The notes beneath the pieces are model-generated. The model saw only the letters and a list, made by a program, of their open reading frames with translations, made no database searches and had not been told where the DNA came from. A program made the position numbers and the translations under genes. A stretch of 64,000 bases of DNA. Source: Arcanobacterium urinimassiliense. Lineage in GTDB: Bacteria; Actinomycetota; Actinomycetes; Actinomycetales; Actinomycetaceae. Location: the NCBI RefSeq assembly GCF_900119495.1, contig NZ_LT632435.1:1375148-1439147 (forward strand), written 5' to 3'. The first letter of the stretch is position 1; every line of letters starts with the position of its first letter. This document shows positions 38,313-48,946 of this stretch, one piece after another.

Positions 38313-39838
38313 TTGTTGCTCCCTTCCAACGCAGCAGTGTTGGTACTAGCTACCGTTACCACCTGCTGCTGCGCGGTGATTGGATTTACTAAATCTAAAA
38401 TAGGTGCCGGGTAAAAACCAAGGCCGAGCATAGCAGCGATTAGTATTCCTAATACTGCCTTTTCTCTTCCCCGTAAATCCTCTTTTTCCAACTCGGGGCG
38501 CGGCCCCGTGAAAATGCGTTGATAGGGAAGCAGAATATATAGCGCCGCTAGCACTACTCCGATGACTGCCAAAATCGCAGCTACCGGCAATACGTGGAAA
38601 GTACCCATTAGTACTAGGTACTCCGGTATGAAGCCCGAAAGCCCTGGCAAAGCCATAGTAGCTAAACCGGCAATTAAGAAAGTACCCGCGAGAAGTGGTG
38701 TGACGCGCTGCCAACCACCGTAAGCAGAAATCGCCGGGCTCTCTCCCCGCTTCGCGAGGAAGTCTACGGTAAAGAAGAGAGCAGCCGTACCCACTCCGTG
38801 TGCCACCATATAGAGCATTGCACCGGAGAGTGCCATGGCTGATCCGGAGAATATTCCCATCACCATAAAGCCGAAGTGGGAGACCGATGTATAGGAAACC
38901 AGACGCAGCAAGTTATCAGAGCTAATAGCCATCAAAGCACCCCAAATAATGGAGACGATGGCGAAGGCGATGATAATAAGAGCTGCTTTCCGGCTAGCTA
39001 CGGGGAATAGCTGCAAGCAAATTGCAATCATTCCGTAGGTGCCAAGCTTATCCAGTACTCCTACCAAGAGGATAGAGGTACCGGTTGGCGCAGAGGCAGC
39101 CGTATCCGGCAACCAGGTATGCACCGGCCACATCGGGGCCTTGATAGCGAAAGCAAAGAAGAAGGCGAAGAAAATCCACATCTCTGCAGCAGGAGGTATG
39201 GCCAAGCCGGCGTGGAGAGTATCGAGCATATAGCCGCGTGGACCACCCGGGCCATAGAAGTAAACGGCGATTACCCCTACCAACATAATAAATCCACCCA
39301 GCAAGGAATAGAGCAGGAACTTCATAGCAGCCCGTTTGCGCCCTTGCCCGCCGTATCTTCCAATTAAGAAGTACATGGGGAGAATCATTAATTCGAAGAG
39401 AATATAGAAAAGGAATACATCGCGGGCGGCGAAAAGTGCAATCATTACGGCTTCGAGGAAAAGAATCCACGCAAAATAACCTGCTGCCTTTTCCGGAGTG
39501 AAATCATTCCAAGCAGCGATAATTACTAGCGGCACTAGGAACACGGCCAAACCGATCATAACTGCGCTGAACCCGTTAACACCCCAAGCTAGCGAAACTC
39601 CTAACTGCGAAATCCAGGTATAAGTTTCGCTTAGCTGCACCACTCCCGCTTCCTGGGGAGCAAAATCCATCAGCAAAGCGACGGCATAAAGTGCCAAAAT
39701 TAGCAAAGAGATACCCAGCGTAATCTGCTTTGCGAACCGACCGGCTGGTTTTATTAAAGCCAAACCTAGCGATCCGCCGGCAGCGAGCAGGATAAGAACT
39801 GACAACCAGGGAAAGGTTGCTTCTATTGCTGTTTGCAT
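38309..39838 (-). CDS. nuoM: NADH-quinone oxidoreductase subunit M
   Basis: Second antiporter-like proton-pumping subunit. The 509 residues include YILFELMILPMYFLIG (Glu of helix 5), FFAFAIKAPMWPVHTWLPDTAASAPTGTSILL (Lys region) and LVSYTSVSHFGFMVMGI. A good GGAAGGA site precedes the ATG. It lies 20 bp after nuoL and overlaps nuoN by 4 bp. Confidence 0.95.
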   Translation of the reverse strand: MQTAIEATFPWLSVLILLAAGGSLGLALIKPAGRFAKQITLGISLLILALYAVALLMDFAPQEAGVVQLSETYTWISQLGVSLAWGVNGFSAVMIGLAVFLVPLVIIAAWNDFTPEKAAGYFAWILFLEAVMIALFAARDVFLFYILFELMILPMYFLIGRYGGQGRKRAAMKFLLYSLLGGFIMLVGVIAVYFYGPGGPRGYMLDTLHAGLAIPPAAEMWIFFAFFFAFAIKAPMWPVHTWLPDTAASAPTGTSILLVGVLDKLGTYGMIAICLQLFPVASRKAALIIIAFAIVSIIWGALMAISSDNLLRLVSYTSVSHFGFMVMGIFSGSAMALSGAMLYMVAHGVGTAALFFTVDFLAKRGESPAISAYGGWQRVTPLLAGTFLIAGLATMALPGLSGFIPEYLVLMGTFHVLPVAAILAVIGVVLAALYILLPYQRIFTGPRPELEKEDLRGREKAVLGILIAAMLGLGFYPAPILDLVNPITAQQQVVTVASTNTAALEGSNK

Positions 39839-39858
39839 TAGCTTATTTCCTTCCTAAC

Positions 39859-41799
39859 TCACATCGATGCTGCCAAAGCAGCGATAAGAGAGATGAATAG
39901 ACCGAGCACTATATAGCTGGCGTAAGTACGCACGTAGCCATCTTGTAATTTGCGAATCCACTTGCCCAAGTATTGGAGGAAACGCCCCAAGCCTTCGCCG
40001 GCTCCGTCTACCAACACTTCATCAGAAGTAGCGGTACCGGATACGAGGAGCATACCGGGACGCATGAAGAGAGCTTCATTGCACGTATCCTGATACAAAT
40101 CTTGCCGTGCCGCCCGGGTGAGAAGATTTCCAGCCGGAACTTCTTTTGGCACGGGCTGCTTTATATACATTGCCCAAGCAATAGCTACACCAGCGGCTAC
40201 TATTACTAAGGTCAAGCCAATTATCACGGGCAACGGCAGCACTGGAGCAAGATGCTCACTTTCGCCAATCACAGGCGTTAACCAGTTAAGGAAACCGCCG
40301 TAATTCAAAACTGCGCCAATACCGAGTGATCCAACAGCTAATACAGCCATCGGTACCCACATGAACGGGGAAGGATCGTGCGGATGATAAGCATTTGGCC
40401 CCTGCTTTTCCCACCGCTCTTCTCCGAAGAAAATCATGAAACACAGACGCGACATATAGAAAGCAGTCAGCCCGGCTACGAGTACCGTAATCAATCCGTA
40501 AATCCACGGGCGAATTCCACTGCCCGTAAAGGCAGCTTCAATAATGCCGTCTTTGGAATAGTATCCGGAAAGGAAAGGCACTCCGATAATTGCCAGATAG
40601 CCACAAAGGAAAGTAGCGCGCGTAATACGCATATGTTTACCGAGGCCACCGAAGCCCCGCATATTTACTTCTTCTTTCATTGCATGCATGACGGCACCAG
40701 CGCCCAAGAACATATTGGCTTTGAAGAAACCGTGCGTGACCAAATGGAAAATAGCAAAAGTAGCGCCTACCGGGCCTAAGCCGGCCGCCAGCATCATATA
40801 TCCAATCTGTGACATCGTCGAAGCGGCCAGTACCTTCTTCATATCGTCTTTTGCGGCACCAACTACTGCTCCGAATATCAGAGTTATTAAACCGATTATC
40901 GTCACGGCGAGAGCCGCGGCCGGAGCTGCACTATAAATTCCCCCGGAACGCACCATCAAATATACACCTGCCGTTACCATAGTGGCAGCGTGAATGAGAG
41001 CGGATACCGGAGTAGGGCCTGCCATGGCGTCCCCCAACCAAGCTTGCAAGGGGAATTGCGCCGACTTACCGCAGGCAGCCAGCAGCAAGAAAATACCGAT
41101 AAAGGTCAGCTGCCCAGAGGAAGCTCTTTCCAGACCGGCATTTACATCGGTAAAGTTTACTGAACCAAAGTTACTTACCATGGCCATCATGGCGATAAGC
41201 ATTCCCAAATCGCCAACACGATTCATAATAAATGCTTTCTTACCGGCAGTGGCATACTCAGGTACCTGATTCCAGAAGGAAATCAAGAGATAAGAAGCCA
41301 AACCTACACCTTCCCAACCGAGGAAAAGCGCCAAATAAGAATTCCCTAATACCAGCATAAGCATGGAAGCTACGAAGAAGCACAGATACGCAAAGAACTT
41401 ACGCCGTTCGGGGTCATGCTCCATATAGGCTACCGAGTAGATGAAGATTAAGGTGCCGACGAAGGTCACCAACATGACGAAGGTGAGAGAAAGCGGATCT
41501 ACGCGCGTGCCGAAATTGACCACCATATCCGGGCCCGCTACCCAAGTGAAGAGCGTGGATTCGAGAATGCGCGCATTGGCGTCAAGCGCAACCAACTGCA
41601 GAGTAGCGGCTAGACCGATACCGAATGAGCAAACTGCCGCAGCAATCGCCAACCAGTGCCCCCATTTATCGGCTGCTTTTCCAGCTAGAAGTAAAACAGC
41701 ACATGCGGCCAGTGGAATCGCAATTACTAGCCAAATTAGATTAGTCGCCCCCACAGCCGGCATTGCTGCTGGAGCAGTGGGAAGAAGTTCCGTAATCAA
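39859..41799 (-). CDS. nuoL: NADH-quinone oxidoreductase subunit L
   Basis: Largest antiporter-like subunit (646 residues), with the C-terminal lateral helix that spans the membrane arm. Motifs seen: LALFLGWEGVGLASYLLI (Glu), FPLQAWLGDAMAGPTPVSALIHAATMVTAGVYLMVR (Lys/His region) and LAASTMSQIGYMMLA. The C-terminal part after about 540 is the long amphipathic helix region and final anchor. It lies between nuoK and nuoM. Confidence 0.95.
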   Translation of the reverse strand: MITELLPTAPAAMPAVGATNLIWLVIAIPLAACAVLLLAGKAADKWGHWLAIAAAVCSFGIGLAATLQLVALDANARILESTLFTWVAGPDMVVNFGTRVDPLSLTFVMLVTFVGTLIFIYSVAYMEHDPERRKFFAYLCFFVASMLMLVLGNSYLALFLGWEGVGLASYLLISFWNQVPEYATAGKKAFIMNRVGDLGMLIAMMAMVSNFGSVNFTDVNAGLERASSGQLTFIGIFLLLAACGKSAQFPLQAWLGDAMAGPTPVSALIHAATMVTAGVYLMVRSGGIYSAAPAAALAVTIIGLITLIFGAVVGAAKDDMKKVLAASTMSQIGYMMLAAGLGPVGATFAIFHLVTHGFFKANMFLGAGAVMHAMKEEVNMRGFGGLGKHMRITRATFLCGYLAIIGVPFLSGYYSKDGIIEAAFTGSGIRPWIYGLITVLVAGLTAFYMSRLCFMIFFGEERWEKQGPNAYHPHDPSPFMWVPMAVLAVGSLGIGAVLNYGGFLNWLTPVIGESEHLAPVLPLPVIIGLTLVIVAAGVAIAWAMYIKQPVPKEVPAGNLLTRAARQDLYQDTCNEALFMRPGMLLVSGTATSDEVLVDGAGEGLGRFLQYLGKWIRKLQDGYVRTYASYIVLGLFISLIAALAASM

Positions 41800-41818
41800 A
41801 ATAATTACACCTGCTTCC

Positions 41819-42118
41819 TTAATTCTTCATCAGGTTTACACCGTCAAGCGATGCCGACCTGCGGGTCTTAAATATGGTGACAATAATTGCTAAGCCCACT
41901 ACCACTTCCGCGGCGGCTACTACCATGACGAAGAAAGCAAATACTTGCCCTTCTAAATTTCCCCACATCCGCGAGAAGGTAATAAATGCCAAATTGCAGG
42001 CATTAAGCATAATTTCCACGCCGAGCAAGGCAATTACGCCATTCCGGCGGATAAGTACGGTAGCTCCTCCTATTACGAAGAGAATTAAAGCTAATATCAC
42101 GTAATACAAGAGATTCAT
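41819..42118 (-). CDS. nuoK: NADH-quinone oxidoreductase subunit K
   Basis: Small three-helix membrane subunit (99 residues) related to MrpC. The conserved buried glutamates of the proton path are visible in [13 protein letters not shown] (helix 2) and [13 protein letters not shown] (helix 3). The ATG at 42118 overlaps the stop of nuoJ. Confidence 0.95.
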   Translation of the reverse strand: MNLLYYVILALILFVIGGATVLIRRNGVIALLGVEIMLNACNLAFITFSRMWGNLEGQVFAFFVMVVAAAEVVVGLAIIVTIFKTRRSASLDGVNLMKN

Positions 42119-43050
42119 TATTTCTGCTCCTCCGCTTCTGCGGCTCCTGCTTTCTCCGCCTCCGCAGCGAATTCTGCCGGATATACGGGGGCTTTTTCTC
42201 CCGGCATTCCCGGAAGAGTGCTCCTGCCTACCACTCCATAAGTAGCGGGACCAGAAGGTACCTGACCGGCAGAAATACGCGCCACCGTCTCGGGCGAAAT
42301 TTCTTCCACGCTCCGCGCTTGCCCGCGAATCTGCAAAATTCTATTTACCGAACCTTCCAGCGGCTCACCATAAGCAGTAAGCGACGGGTTGGCAGAAGAA
42401 TTAGATTCAGCGTAGACACCCGCATTGGGTTTAATTCCCGGGTGCTCGCCTTGCTCTATGAAATCTTTAATTTTCTTTTCGGCCAAATCGGCTTGCGTAA
42501 TGCGCTTATTAATACGCTGCCGGTGGGTGAGAGTCATAGCACCAAGAGCGGCAATTACTAGCAGCGTGCCGGTGAGTTCCAAAGTGAGAATATGGTTCGA
42601 AAAGATCAGCCGCGCTACGCCGAGTGGATTCGTTTCCGCATTGGCAGCCGCTAAACCAGCCGATTTTGGATAGGTAGAAGTCCAAACTACCGCAGCTAAG
42701 ACGAAGAGAATGCCCGTCCCTCCCAGAATGGCGACTGGGCGCGGAGCTGGCAAAGTTTCATGCCGAGAATCCGCGGAGTCTACTCCGATGAGCATCAATA
42801 CGAAGAGGAACATCATCAAAATTGCGCCGGTGTATACCACCACCTGCGCCACTCCCATAAAAGGCGCTTCGAGCATGGTGTAGATAAATGCTAAGCCCAC
42901 CATAATGAAAAGCACCGAAATAATCGTATATACCGCTTTTCGAGCAATAAGTAAGCCATAAATAGCGCACAGCACCATACAGCAAGCCAGCAGAGCAAAA
43001 AGTATCGTTTCGCCCAGCGAAATTTCTAAAGGTTCTAAATTCGGCATCAT
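42118..43050 (-). CDS. nuoJ: NADH-quinone oxidoreductase subunit J, long C-terminal tail
   Basis: Membrane subunit between the quinone chamber and the antiporter modules. The 310 residues contain five hydrophobic segments in the first 175, including the [20 protein letters not shown] helix-3 region. A hydrophilic tail follows (about 180-310, rich in Glu/Ala/Pro). Actinobacterial NuoJ is often extended in this way; no function for the tail is visible. It overlaps nuoI and nuoK by single bases. Confidence 0.94.
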   Translation of the reverse strand: MMPNLEPLEISLGETILFALLACCMVLCAIYGLLIARKAVYTIISVLFIMVGLAFIYTMLEAPFMGVAQVVVYTGAILMMFLFVLMLIGVDSADSRHETLPAPRPVAILGGTGILFVLAAVVWTSTYPKSAGLAAANAETNPLGVARLIFSNHILTLELTGTLLVIAALGAMTLTHRQRINKRITQADLAEKKIKDFIEQGEHPGIKPNAGVYAESNSSANPSLTAYGEPLEGSVNRILQIRGQARSVEEISPETVARISAGQVPSGPATYGVVGRSTLPGMPGEKAPVYPAEFAAEAEKAGAAEAEEQK

Positions 43051-43718
43051 CAGGCTCTTACCTCCTCAGTACCAGCAGTGACGGCCGTAGAAATAGATTC
43101 ATCGCTGGGACGGTGCTGGCGCACCCAATCTACCTGCGCTTCCGTGGGGCCAGTAATTTGCCCCCGGTAGTACTCTGCATCAGAAGTGCCTTCCACCATC
43201 GGATGCGGCGGATTGAGCATTCCTTCTGCCAGCGGAACCAGCAAATCCTGCTTTTCATAAATCATTTCTTCCCGATGCTGCCCGGCAATCTCAAATTCCG
43301 TGCTCATAGTCAGCGCACGAGTCGGGCAAGCCTGGATACAGTAACCACAGAATATACAGCGCAGATAATTAATCTGATATACCCGCCCGTAGCGTTCTCC
43401 TGGAGAGTACTGCGCTTGCGGCGTATTGGAAGCTGCCTCCACATAAATAGCATCTGCAGGGCACGACCAGGCACAAAGCTCACAACCAATACATTTTTCC
43501 AAACCATCTGCATAGCGGTTCAGCCGATGTAAACCGTGGTAGCGCGGGCGCGGCGGAATCTTTTCAAAAGGATACTGCTCCGTCACCGTGGGGCGGAAAA
43601 GCGTAGTGAAAGTGACCCCAAATCCGGCTACTGGAGCGAGCAGCTTACCGAGTGGCCCCTTTTTATTAGGACTGTATAGAGCTTTATCTGGTTGCTGAAA
43701 CTCATACTCTTCAGACAT
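43050..43718 (-). CDS. nuoI: NADH-quinone oxidoreductase subunit I (2x[4Fe-4S])
   Basis: Peripheral-arm subunit carrying clusters N6a and N6b, which relay electrons to N2. The 222 residues have two CxxCxxCxxxCP motifs: [12 protein letters not shown] (about 75-86) and [12 protein letters not shown] (about 120-131). The C-terminal part beyond about 190 is a short actinobacterial extension. It overlaps nuoH by 8 bp. Confidence 0.95.
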   Translation of the reverse strand: MSEEYEFQQPDKALYSPNKKGPLGKLLAPVAGFGVTFTTLFRPTVTEQYPFEKIPPRPRYHGLHRLNRYADGLEKCIGCELCAWSCPADAIYVEAASNTPQAQYSPGERYGRVYQINYLRCIFCGYCIQACPTRALTMSTEFEIAGQHREEMIYEKQDLLVPLAEGMLNPPHPMVEGTSDAEYYRGQITGPTEAQVDWVRQHRPSDESISTAVTAGTEEVRA

Positions 43719-45045
43719 CCTTAACCTCCTCTACCGCAGCTTCTGCATCTGCATAATTTTTCCTTCTTCCCGCTCGTACAGAAGGGGGAAGATGCTGCCC
43801 AGGAAGCGGCGGCACTGGATAACCATTTTCAAAACCAGTAAATTCTTCCTGCTCGCGTGCCTTAATTAGCTCCGCTTGCGTAGGCCGTAAGCGATCGTCT
43901 CCTAATCCCCAAATGCAAAGGATTACTGAATAGCCAATTGAAAGTATTAGTAAGACTGCTTGCACGTTAATACCCAGCACCATATTTACCCCTACTACGC
44001 ATCCCACAAGAGTGAGCCAAATCAGGGCCGCCGGAATTAAGCCTTTCCATCCCAGCTTCATAAATTGATCGTAACGGAAACGCAGCAGCGTACCGCGTAC
44101 CCAAATAAATACGGCTACGAAAAGCCAGGTCTTGATAAGGAACCACAGCATGGGCAACCACCCCGTATTGGGGTCGCCACCCCAGAATCCGAAAAGACTC
44201 GTAAGCAAGGGGCCAGCGCGCCAACCGCCGAAGAAAAGAGTGGTGGCGAGCATCGACAAGTTCAGCATATTGATGTATTCCGAAAGGTAATACCAACCGA
44301 ACTTCATGGAGGAATACTCCAAGTGGGCACCCGCTACGATTTCGCCTTCGGCTTCGATAAGGTCAAATGGCAAACGCCCTGCCTCACCGAACATGGTGAT
44401 GAAGTAAATTATGAAAGCCGGACCGAGCAAAAGCACATTCCAGAGCTCTTGCTGCCCCGACACAATTCCAGAAGTGGCCATTGTGCGGCTGAGGATGAAT
44501 ACCGTCACCAAAGATAAACCCTGCGCCAGCTCATAAGAAATCATCTGCGTGGCCGAACGAACCGAGCCGTAGAGCGGCAGCGTAGACTTCGCAGACCAAC
44601 CACCGAGTACTAATCCGTATTCGCCCAAAGCTGCGATTGCCAATACAAAGAGCATGGCCACCGGTGAATCAGTGAGCTGCAAAGGGGTTTGAATACCAAA
44701 TATAGATACACCCGGCCCGAGCGGCACCACTGCCATAATGCTGAAAGCACAGAGAGCTGAAATTGCCGGAGCAATTAGGTAGACGACCTTATCCGCACCT
44801 TTCAGGTTAAAGTCCTCTTTGAAAAGAAGTTTAATTGCATCTGGGAAAGACTGGAGCAAACCGAAAGGACCTACCGTATTGGGCCCGAGCCGATTCTGCA
44901 TCCGCGCCAAGAGACGCCGCTCAAACCACAAGGCGAAGATAACGGAGAATATTAAAAACAGTACGATAAAGGCTGCTTTTAATACCCATATCCACCAGGT
45001 ATCTTGCGAAAAATCGGCAATCATCTGATTCGTAGCTGTATTCAC
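43711..45045 (-). CDS. nuoH: NADH-quinone oxidoreductase subunit H
   Basis: Membrane subunit forming most of the quinone-binding chamber at the arm junction. It has 444 residues from the GTG at 45045, which overlaps the nuoG TGA (GTGA) and follows GAGGTGG. The frame stays open 31 codons further, but that would lie inside nuoG. Motifs: [47 protein letters not shown] (acidic loop) and [13 protein letters not shown]. The C-terminal hydrophilic tail of about 60 residues is common in actinobacteria. Confidence 0.94.
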   Translation of the reverse strand: MNTATNQMIADFSQDTWWIWVLKAAFIVLFLIFSVIFALWFERRLLARMQNRLGPNTVGPFGLLQSFPDAIKLLFKEDFNLKGADKVVYLIAPAISALCAFSIMAVVPLGPGVSIFGIQTPLQLTDSPVAMLFVLAIAALGEYGLVLGGWSAKSTLPLYGSVRSATQMISYELAQGLSLVTVFILSRTMATSGIVSGQQELWNVLLLGPAFIIYFITMFGEAGRLPFDLIEAEGEIVAGAHLEYSSMKFGWYYLSEYINMLNLSMLATTLFFGGWRAGPLLTSLFGFWGGDPNTGWLPMLWFLIKTWLFVAVFIWVRGTLLRFRYDQFMKLGWKGLIPAALIWLTLVGCVVGVNMVLGINVQAVLLILSIGYSVILCIWGLGDDRLRPTQAELIKAREQEEFTGFENGYPVPPLPGQHLPPSVRAGRRKNYADAEAAVEEVKDV

Positions 45046-47606
45046 TTTGCCACCTCGACATTTTCTAGCGTAACTACCGCTCCTGCCCTCAAGCCGATAG
45101 ACGATAGCGAGTAGCCAACCGCATTTTGCGGCGCCCATACTACTCCGTCCGGCATATCGACTTGCACCGCTGGGAATTCTAAGTAACCATCTGGGCCGTG
45201 CAAACGCAGCTGCGAGGTAATTCCCGCTTGCTGCGCAGTAGCAGGCGAAAGCAGAGCCACCGCTTTATGAGCAGTATTTGCTAAATAAGGCTCAAAGCCC
45301 TGTAGCGCACCGCCATCAAGCATTTGCTTCCAAGTAGAGAGCACAATTCCGGAAGTATTAGCCGGTGCTGCTTCTACATTTGGCGAAGCGATCCGGATTC
45401 CTGCCCAGTGCGGAAGCGCTGTATATTCTGTTACAACGGCTTCCAGAGAAGAAAGCTGTAAATCAATTCCCATCTCAGCCGCAATATCGTTTAGCACTAC
45501 CCGATCTGGCTCTGCCACCGAAGTGAGTACCTGACCGAAGGGACGCAATCTTCCTTCCCAGTTAATGAAAGTTCCGCCCTTTTCTACCGGCGGTGCCACG
45601 GGGAAGAGTACATCTGCAAAAGCTGCGGTATCACTATCGCGCACTTCGAGTTGAATTACGAAAGCCCGCTCGAGAGCTGCAGCAGCTCCAGCTGGTAAAT
45701 CAGTGAGTTCTACTCCCGCCAGAATTAACGTATCTAATTCGCCTGCGGCGGCTACCGCTAGCATCTGCTCGGTATTCAAACCAGGAGCAGAAGGCAAATC
45801 TTCCACGCCCCAAGCCTGGGCAATTTCTGTTCGGGCGTCTGCATCTGCTACTGGCCGGCCACCTGGTAATAAATTAGGCATGGCTCCGGCTTCGATTGCA
45901 GCTCTATCGCCAGCTCGCCGCGGTACCCACGCTAAGCGAGCACCGGTACGCGCTGCCAAACGCAAGAGTGCACTCAATACTCCAGGAGTATCTCCAGCTC
46001 TCTCTCCGACCAGAATCACCGATTCTGGCTGCGTAAGATCTTGATAAAGATTACCTAAATCAGCACTGGCACTTTCAGTGATGGAATCTAGTAGAGCGCC
46101 TACCTTTTGCGGATGGGCAGGCAAGAAACGCGCTGCCATCTTCGCCGTGCCCCGCGTAGCAAAAGTAGAAATTACTGATACCGAAGTACTCTTTGCCAAT
46201 ACGCCTTTCCGCAGACGCAAGAAAATGGAACCACATTCTTCTTCGGCTTCCAGCCCGACCAATAGCACATGGCTGGCCTTTTCAATTTCGGAGTAGGTAA
46301 CTCCTTGCCCCTGACCAGCTACTACTGCTCCTAAGAAAGCATCTTCTTCACTGCTTCCCGGGCGGGTACGGAAATCGATATTGTTAGTTCCGAGGACGCA
46401 GCGGGCAAATTTTGCATAAGCGTATGCATCTTCGAGTGGCAAACGCCCACCAATAATTACGCCTGCCCGCTGTGACTTACGAAGCTGCGTAGCTGCCGCG
46501 TCTACTGCGGCAAACCAAGAAGCGTTTTCCAAACCGGTGACGCGCGGAGAACGCAATCTATCTGCCCCGTTCTGCCAGCGGAAAGCGAAACGATCTTTAT
46601 CAGTAATCCAATCTTCGTTCACTTCCGGATCTTCTAGAGCTAACCGCCGCAGCACACTACCGTGGCGGTAATCTACGCGAATTGCAGATCCAGAAGCATC
46701 GTGTTCAGTCACGGAAGGCACAGATACTAAATCAAAAGGCCGTGCCCGGAAACGATAGGAAGCAGAGGTTAAAGCTCCAACCGGACAAATCTGAATTATA
46801 TTTCCCGAGAAATAGGATACGAAAGGATGCCCATTTACATCAGATTCAGCTGCACCAACTGGACCAGCGCAATAACCACTCGCAATTCCCGGTAAGCCGC
46901 GCGAACCCGCATATTCATTTGCTGCCGATTCAGAGGTGGCATCCGCGGAAGTAAAATCAAGTACTCCGCCATCAAAATTACCAATTTGCGAACCGTGTAG
47001 ACCGTGATGCACTTCGTAACCTGGAGTGCCACCACCACGGCCTTGAAGCTGCACAAAAGCATCTCCCGCTATCTGCGTTGAGAAACGAGTACAACGCTGG
47101 CAGAGAATGCAGCGATCTCGATCTAGGAGAATCTGCGCCGATACGGAAATCGGCTTCGGATAAGTGCGCTTTACATCGATAAAACGCGAGGTGGTACGCC
47201 CATCTGAAAGAGCTTGGTTCTGCAGGGGGCATTCTCCGCCTTTATCACAGACCGGGCAATCCATCGGATGGTTAATGAGTAAGAACTCCATTACCCCCCG
47301 CTGCGCCTTTTCCGTAACTTCCGAAGTAGCGGCCGTATATACTTCCATTTGGTCAGCTACCATAGTGGAACAAGCCGGCTGCGGTTTCGGCATTTTTGCC
47401 ACTACCCCTTGCCGGTTCGGGCTGGCTACTTCCACTAAGCACTGGCGGCAAGCAGCTACCGGGTTAAGAAGTGGGTGATCACAAAAACGCGGAATATGCA
47501 CGCCGGCTTTTTCCGCCGCCCGAATTATGAGCGTGCCCTTAGGCACCGACATCTCTTTGCCGTCAATTTTTATAGTGACCATTTCTTGCTGAACTTCTGC
47601 CGTCAT
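45042..47606 (-). CDS. nuoG: NADH-quinone oxidoreductase subunit G
   Basis: Large Fe-S subunit of the NADH-oxidising module. The 854 residues start with a ferredoxin-like [2Fe-2S] domain (CDHPLLNPVAACRQC), then the His/Cys motif region and CPVCDKGGECPLQ, then the 4Fe-4S domain CILCQRC. A molybdopterin-oxidoreductase-like domain without cofactor follows (about 300-700). It overlaps nuoF by 4 bp and nuoH by 4 bp. Confidence 0.95.
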   Translation of the reverse strand: MTAEVQQEMVTIKIDGKEMSVPKGTLIIRAAEKAGVHIPRFCDHPLLNPVAACRQCLVEVASPNRQGVVAKMPKPQPACSTMVADQMEVYTAATSEVTEKAQRGVMEFLLINHPMDCPVCDKGGECPLQNQALSDGRTTSRFIDVKRTYPKPISVSAQILLDRDRCILCQRCTRFSTQIAGDAFVQLQGRGGGTPGYEVHHGLHGSQIGNFDGGVLDFTSADATSESAANEYAGSRGLPGIASGYCAGPVGAAESDVNGHPFVSYFSGNIIQICPVGALTSASYRFRARPFDLVSVPSVTEHDASGSAIRVDYRHGSVLRRLALEDPEVNEDWITDKDRFAFRWQNGADRLRSPRVTGLENASWFAAVDAAATQLRKSQRAGVIIGGRLPLEDAYAYAKFARCVLGTNNIDFRTRPGSSEEDAFLGAVVAGQGQGVTYSEIEKASHVLLVGLEAEEECGSIFLRLRKGVLAKSTSVSVISTFATRGTAKMAARFLPAHPQKVGALLDSITESASADLGNLYQDLTQPESVILVGERAGDTPGVLSALLRLAARTGARLAWVPRRAGDRAAIEAGAMPNLLPGGRPVADADARTEIAQAWGVEDLPSAPGLNTEQMLAVAAAGELDTLILAGVELTDLPAGAAAALERAFVIQLEVRDSDTAAFADVLFPVAPPVEKGGTFINWEGRLRPFGQVLTSVAEPDRVVLNDIAAEMGIDLQLSSLEAVVTEYTALPHWAGIRIASPNVEAAPANTSGIVLSTWKQMLDGGALQGFEPYLANTAHKAVALLSPATAQQAGITSQLRLHGPDGYLEFPAVQVDMPDGVVWAPQNAVGYSLSSIGLRAGAVVTLENVEVAK

Positions 47607-48946
47607 TTGGTACCTACTTCGCTAAAAACTACCGATTTTTCAATCGGGAACATCTCGGCCGCCGCAGTGTGGTAGCCGGCTTCGAATTCATCCCGGAACA
47701 AATCAATTCCCGATTTGACCGGAGTGGAAGCTGCATCTCCGAGTGCACAGAAAGAGCGACCCTGGATATTGCTCGCGATTTCGTAGAGCAAATCTACATC
47801 ACCTTCCTGCCCCTTTCCGGCTTCAAGACGGTGTAAAATCTGGCGCATCCAGAAGGTGCCCTCTCGGCACGGGGTGCATTTCCCGCAAGATTCGTGCTGG
47901 TAGAAATCCATCCACCGCGTGATTACCCGCAATACGGATACCGTCTCATCGAATACTTGGATAGCGCGGGTAGCCAGCATGGAACCATTTTCCATTACTT
48001 CCTCATAGCCCAGCGGCACATCCAAATGATCTGCTGTCCAGAGCGGAGCAGAAGATCCGCCGATGGTGAGGAACTTTAACTGATGCCCAGCGCGAATACC
48101 GCCGCACATATCTAACAGTTCTCGCACAGTAATACCGAACGGAGCTTCGAATTGCCCCGGATGCTGCACGTGACCAGACACGGAGAAAATACCATGCCCA
48201 CGCGAGTTTTTCGTTTCTGCGCCCATGCTCTGCAACCACTCGGCACCGTTATTGACAATACCGGGAATCGAAGAAATTGATTCAGCATTATTGATTACGG
48301 TAGGCCGAGCGAATAGACCTGCCACTGCCGGGAAAGGTGGTTTCAACCGCGGCTGACCGCGGTAACCCTCTAAAGAGTCGAGCAAAGCAGTCTCTTCACC
48401 ACAAATATAGGCACCGGCTCCCGCATGGACAGTAATATCTAAATCATAATCGTGGTTGGGTCCCAGGCCTTTACCTAGCAATCCCGCCGCGCGCGCTTCC
48501 CGTACGGCCGCTAAAAGACGGCGATATACGTGCACCACTTCTCCACGTAGATATACGAAGCCGTGATGCCCTCCAATTGCAATTAGGCAAAGCATCATGC
48601 CTTCTAAAAGCAAATGCGGATTAGCGAGCAGAGCTGGAATATCTTTACAAGTACCTGGCTCAGATTCATCCGCATTTACCACTAAATAACGCGGTTTCCC
48701 ATCCTGCGGAGGTAGGAACGACCACTTTAATCCAGTGGGGAATCCCGCTCCTCCACGGCCACGGAGCCCGGATTCTTTTATTAAGTTAGTAAGAGCAGCC
48801 GGATCTTGTGCTTGCAATTCCCAACCTTTATTTATAGCTTGATATCCCCCGTGCCGGCGATAAGTATCAATAGTCCAAGACTTATCGAGATCCCAGTAAT
48901 CGCTCAATACGGGAGCTAGTAAATCTGGCTTCGTAAATTCAGCCAT
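47603..48946 (-). CDS. nuoF: NADH-quinone oxidoreductase subunit F
   Basis: NADH- and FMN-binding subunit where electrons enter complex I. The 447 residues include the glycine-rich NADH site GLRGRGGAGFPTGLKWSF, the FMN region with YICGEETALLDSLEG, and the N3 [4Fe-4S] ligands ESCGKCTPCREG. It overlaps nuoE and nuoG. Confidence 0.96.
   Translation of the reverse strand: MAEFTKPDLLAPVLSDYWDLDKSWTIDTYRRHGGYQAINKGWELQAQDPAALTNLIKESGLRGRGGAGFPTGLKWSFLPPQDGKPRYLVVNADESEPGTCKDIPALLANPHLLLEGMMLCLIAIGGHHGFVYLRGEVVHVYRRLLAAVREARAAGLLGKGLGPNHDYDLDITVHAGAGAYICGEETALLDSLEGYRGQPRLKPPFPAVAGLFARPTVINNAESISSIPGIVNNGAEWLQSMGAETKNSRGHGIFSVSGHVQHPGQFEAPFGITVRELLDMCGGIRAGHQLKFLTIGGSSAPLWTADHLDVPLGYEEVMENGSMLATRAIQVFDETVSVLRVITRWMDFYQHESCGKCTPCREGTFWMRQILHRLEAGKGQEGDVDLLYEIASNIQGRSFCALGDAASTPVKSGIDLFRDEFEAGYHTAAAEMFPIEKSVVFSEVGTK

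Noticed and set aside
45046..45138. 31-residue N-terminal extension of NuoH
   Set aside because: It lies inside nuoG; the GTG at 45045 overlaps the nuoG stop as GTGA and restores the normal length.
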